IMG/VR virus record: IMGVR_UViG_3300044645_001878
Span: 1-31,255 of that record
Length of the DNA stretch: 31,255 nt
Reading direction: 5' to 3' (one strand)
Source: a virus
The notes under the pieces were generated by a model, which saw only the letters and a program-made list of their open reading frames with translations, had not been told where the DNA came from and ran no database searches. Of this stretch, positions 28,907-31,255 are shown in pieces. Both the position numbers and the translations under genes were made by a program. Each line of letters starts with the position of its first letter. The stretch's first letter is position 1.

Positions 28907-30574
28907 CTAAAAACTGCGAAAACCCCAACTATTTGAAAGCGTTGGATTGTCCAACGCGCAATGCATGGCAATAATCATCGCAATTATTCCATCAACTTTC
29001 GCGGATTTATCGGCTTCATTCTTACGAACCTTGATGTTTCCGTTCACATCTTCGTACACTTCGCAGTTTCCAAGTTGCCAACCAACGAACGGATTGCCAT
29101 CGTGTTTGATTTGATGTTGCATGATTAGGCGTTCAACCTGTTTGGATGGATTGTTCATAACCGCCATGCCCTGCCCAACCTTCTTCACCGGCAACCCGGC
29201 TTCGTGCAAGCGGGCAACCAGGGAAGCGGCGTTGTACGCATCGTATCCAATTTCCTTCACATTCTTAAATTCGCCGCATTTGTTAATAATGTAATTGGAT
29301 ATTTCGCGATCATCCATCACATTGCCAGGCGTAAGTTTCAGGATTCCCGTATCAACGGCAACCCGAAATATATCCTGGTAGTGTTTAGGAATGAGGTTAT
29401 AACCTTCTTCCGGCAGGAAGAATTTGAATTCAACTTCGTAATCGTCATCGGCAAATCTTTTCAAAAAACAACAGGCGTTCAAATCTCGCGTTGCCGCAAG
29501 GTCAAAGCCAACAAATACGGATTCCGGTTCCCTGGATTCTTTAACCAGGCAATCTTCGTGATCCCAATGGGCGCGATCCAACCAGGCGGTGTTCGCGCTA
29601 ACAAATACATTCAGGGTTTTACAAAGGAATTCGTTAAGCGTTGCGGGTTTGTGCTTCGCTTCTTCCGCCCTTTGTTCAATGGCTTCCTGGAATACGGTGA
29701 TGCCATGCATCGGGTTGGCTTTCGCCCAGGTGCGGGAATCCTTCCAATCATCCTGGGGATCAAGCCCGTAAAGCAATCCGAACCACCTGGGGTTATCGGT
29801 TGCTTCCCCGTTCAACATGGATTGATACAAATCCATATCTTCGTGGAACTTTGTTTCCTTCGTAAACGATGCGGTGGTGATATAGATACGCAGGGGGTTT
29901 GCCCGCGCCACCATGCCCGAATGTAAAACTTCAATCGAATTGCGATCAACAATCTGCGCGGCTTCGTCAACAATTACGCAGGATGGATTCTTACCATCGC
30001 CGCTTTTTTTGGTATCCCTGGATAGGGCTTTGAAAACAGTTTGCGAATCGCCGGTTTTTTGGATTTCGTATTTGGTAGGGTTAAACAATCCCTTCAATTC
30101 GCCGGGCATGGATTCAACAAATCCCTTGGCGGAATTGAAAACAATACTTGCTTGTTCCCGGTTGGTTGCCAGGGTGAATACTTCCGCGCCTGGTTCACCG
30201 CATACCAATTCGTACAAACCGATCACCGCCGTAAGGGTGGATTTGCCCGCCTTCCTGGGAATGAACAAGATCACATCCGTAACCATCCGCCGGGCGTGAT
30301 CCTTCTTTGATCGGAATCCGTAAATCGCGCAAAGGAAGAAAATTTGGAACGGTTCCAGGATCACCGGTTCGTTTGCCATTACGCCCTTCGTATGTTTTAG
30401 GCAGGCGGCAAACTCCAAGATATGTTGCGGGTAATCAGGATCGAATACCCATTCCCATTCTTTGTTTTCGTATTGGTTAATGAAGCGTTGGCAGGCAAGC
30501 CGCACATTGCGGCACACATTGATTTCGCCCTTTGTTACGGCGTGGGCGTACGCGATTCCATCTTGCCAATTCAT
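28907..30574 (-). CDS. terL: terminase large subunit (555 aa)
   Basis: The ATPase domain has FIPRKAGKST (Walker A, about 104-113), PSCVIVDEAAQI (Walker B, about 197-208) and RIYITTASFT (coupling motif, about 229-238). The nuclease domain has SVFVGFDLAATRDLNACCFL (Asp about 358) and a later GYDAYNAASLVARLHEAG. This is the HK97/lambda-like large terminase that packs and cuts the concatemer. It follows terS after a 41-bp gap with a 22-bp palindrome; the RBS is weak, so expression may be coupled. Confidence 0.96.
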   Translation of the reverse strand: MNWQDGIAYAHAVTKGEINVCRNVRLACQRFINQYENKEWEWVFDPDYPQHILEFAACLKHTKGVMANEPVILEPFQIFFLCAIYGFRSKKDHARRMVTDVILFIPRKAGKSTLTAVIGLYELVCGEPGAEVFTLATNREQASIVFNSAKGFVESMPGELKGLFNPTKYEIQKTGDSQTVFKALSRDTKKSGDGKNPSCVIVDEAAQIVDRNSIEVLHSGMVARANPLRIYITTASFTKETKFHEDMDLYQSMLNGEATDNPRWFGLLYGLDPQDDWKDSRTWAKANPMHGITVFQEAIEQRAEEAKHKPATLNEFLCKTLNVFVSANTAWLDRAHWDHEDCLVKESREPESVFVGFDLAATRDLNACCFLKRFADDDYEVEFKFFLPEEGYNLIPKHYQDIFRVAVDTGILKLTPGNVMDDREISNYIINKCGEFKNVKEIGYDAYNAASLVARLHEAGLPVKKVGQGMAVMNNPSKQVERLIMQHQIKHDGNPFVGWQLGNCEVYEDVNGNIKVRKNEADKSAKVDGIIAMIIAMHCALDNPTLSNSWGFRSF

Positions 30575-30596
30575 ATTGTTTATTGTCTTGTCCAGG

Positions 30597-30618
30597 TAAG
30601 GTAAAAATTTTTACCTTA
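30597..30618. other. perfect 22-bp palindrome at the terS/terL junction
   Basis: The two 11-bp arms, TAAGGTAAAAA and TTTTTACCTTA, are exact reverse complements. It overlaps the last codon of terS. It may be a protein-binding site or an AT-rich hairpin; a related AAGGTA...TACC(C)TT dyad lies at 1279-1297 in the control region. Confidence 0.75.
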
Positions 30619-31083
30619 ACCCTTCGCACCCCGCAGGAACTTGGAAGCGGGCGAATCTTCATCCGGTTTGGTGGTTGCCAGGCGGCTTCGTGGGGTAAGC
30701 CCCATTTCGTTCATCAACTGCAAGATCAACGAAAGGGTTTTGTTTCGAATCGTAATGTAAGGGTTTGCCCCAATCGTTTTGCCTTCGTTAAATTCAACAA
30801 CCAATCCTTGCGTTGCAATAAATTTGTTGCACTCGATATAGGTTTCCAGGTGATCCGCAAGCATTGCCAGGGTATGCCGATCTTGTTCCGATCCGATGCC
30901 GTAAACGGTAAACAGGAATTCGGCGGTTTCGTTAACGAACCGTTCCTTATCCCAGGCTTCCGGGTTATCCATCCATTCGGAAACGGGAACCCGCCCACGA
31001 ACGGATTGCGGCAGTAAGCCGCCCTGGTTCATTCCTTTCGAACCATTAACGATATGCAATTCCGGTGGAAGTTTGTTATTCAT
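30616..31083 (-). CDS. terS: terminase small subunit, P27-like (155 aa)
   Basis: I chose ATG 31083 (MNNKLPPELHIVNGSKGMNQ) because GAAAGG precedes it; an upstream TTG is less likely. Residues PPELHIVNGSKG match the start of P27-family small terminases, followed by ERFVNETAEFLFTVYGIGSE, LADHLETYIECNKFIATQGL, PYITIRNKTLSLILQLMNEM and LTPRSRLATTK, the characteristic C-terminal helix. It recognises phage DNA for packaging. First gene of the late operon, with a promoter-like element just upstream. Confidence 0.88.
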   Translation of the reverse strand: MNNKLPPELHIVNGSKGMNQGGLLPQSVRGRVPVSEWMDNPEAWDKERFVNETAEFLFTVYGIGSEQDRHTLAMLADHLETYIECNKFIATQGLVVEFNEGKTIGANPYITIRNKTLSLILQLMNEMGLTPRSRLATTKPDEDSPASKFLRGAKG

Positions 31084-31113
31084 TTTTTGCGCCTTTCGCA
31101 ATTAACTGTTAAT

Positions 31114-31143
31114 AGTTTACGCAAAAACCCTGTACCGCGTAAA
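31114..31143 (-). promoter_or_regulatory. candidate late promoter with overlapping dyad
   Basis: Leftward TTTACG (31143-31138), an 18-nt spacer and TAAACT (31119-31114), each 4/6 to consensus. The two hexamers lie in the arms of an inverted repeat (TTTACGC 31116-31122 and GCGTAAA 31137-31143), so a dimeric regulator could sit across the promoter. It would start the 25-kb late operon. Confidence 0.4.
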
Positions 31144-31149
31144 GCGTTC

Positions 31150-31250
31150 GGGGAAATTCCCCAGGGAATTCCCACGCAAAAAGGCTTTTTTCGGTTCCGC
31201 CCCCCGAACAAAGTTAACACCCCCCTTTGTCAAATTCCATTTGTGGGAAT
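31150..31250. repeat. GGGAATT-type repeats in the non-coding right end
   Basis: GGGGAAATTCCCC (31150-31162, near-palindrome), GGGAATTCCC (31164-31173, perfect palindrome) and a later TGGGAATTTGCC (near 31243-31254) recur within about 100 bp, with an ACAAAG...CTTTGT stem between. No gene is seen from 31084 to the window edge. Position beside terS makes this a candidate packaging or regulatory site. Confidence 0.45.
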
Positions 31251-31255
31251 TTGCC

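Noticed and set aside
1-31255. tRNA genes, CRISPR arrays, insertion sequences, integrase and attachment site
   Set aside because: Looked for on both strands by eye; no cloverleaf, regular spaced repeats, transposase or tyrosine/serine recombinase text was seen.

Overview
The window is the greater part of a tailed double-stranded DNA phage genome (siphovirus type: HK97-fold capsid, long flexible tail with tape measure and lambda-like G/GT chaperones). It runs off both ends: a CDS is cut at base 1, and the right edge is in non-coding DNA upstream of the terminase genes. AAGGAAA-type ribosome sites, proteobacterial-type replication and recombination proteins, moderate GC and Leu=TTG/Gln=CAA codon preference suggest a Gram-negative, probably proteobacterial, host. 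A freshwater betaproteobacterium is only a guess. No integrase, protein repressor, tRNA or CRISPR was seen.

Layout. Bases 1-825 carry a short leftward early operon: a Cys-rich partial protein, a replication protein resembling the C-terminal domain of phage replisome organisers, and a Cys-rich 59-aa protein. Bases 830-1520 are a control region with divergent promoters, a shared 11-bp repeat, a large inverted repeat, and a leftward promoter that would make a structured RNA. I interpret this as a C4/CI-like antisense-RNA immunity or regulatory module with an overlapping ash/Icd-like ORF. Bases 1565-5960 are the rightward early operon: ERF annealase, YqaJ/lambda-type exonuclease, SSB, a PD-(D/E)XK nuclease-like protein, and many small ORFs, several under 60 aa and two of them membrane proteins.

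Bases 31083 down to 5957 form one very long leftward late operon, read from right to left. Its order is small terminase, large terminase, portal, (small overlapping ORF), prohead protease, major capsid protein, second MCP-like protein with an N-terminal fusion, connector, head closure, tail terminator, major tail protein, (terminator), small ORF, G and GT chaperones by -1 frameshift, gp10-like protein, tape measure, two distal tail proteins, GNAT-like protein, tip protein J, fibre and baseplate genes, three small membrane proteins including a holin, and an M15 endolysin. Start/stop overlaps (ATGA, TAATG) are frequent, so translational coupling is likely.

The late operon converges on the early operon with a 4-bp overlap of endolysin and nuclease genes. 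The only strong leftward terminator lies about 540 bp beyond the endolysin stop, so late transcripts are predicted to run antisense through the nuclease gene. The most unusual items are the tandem capsid paralogues (one fused, with an internal start), the C4-like RNA region, the antisense terminator arrangement, and the beta-modules shared by the tip protein and the fibre.
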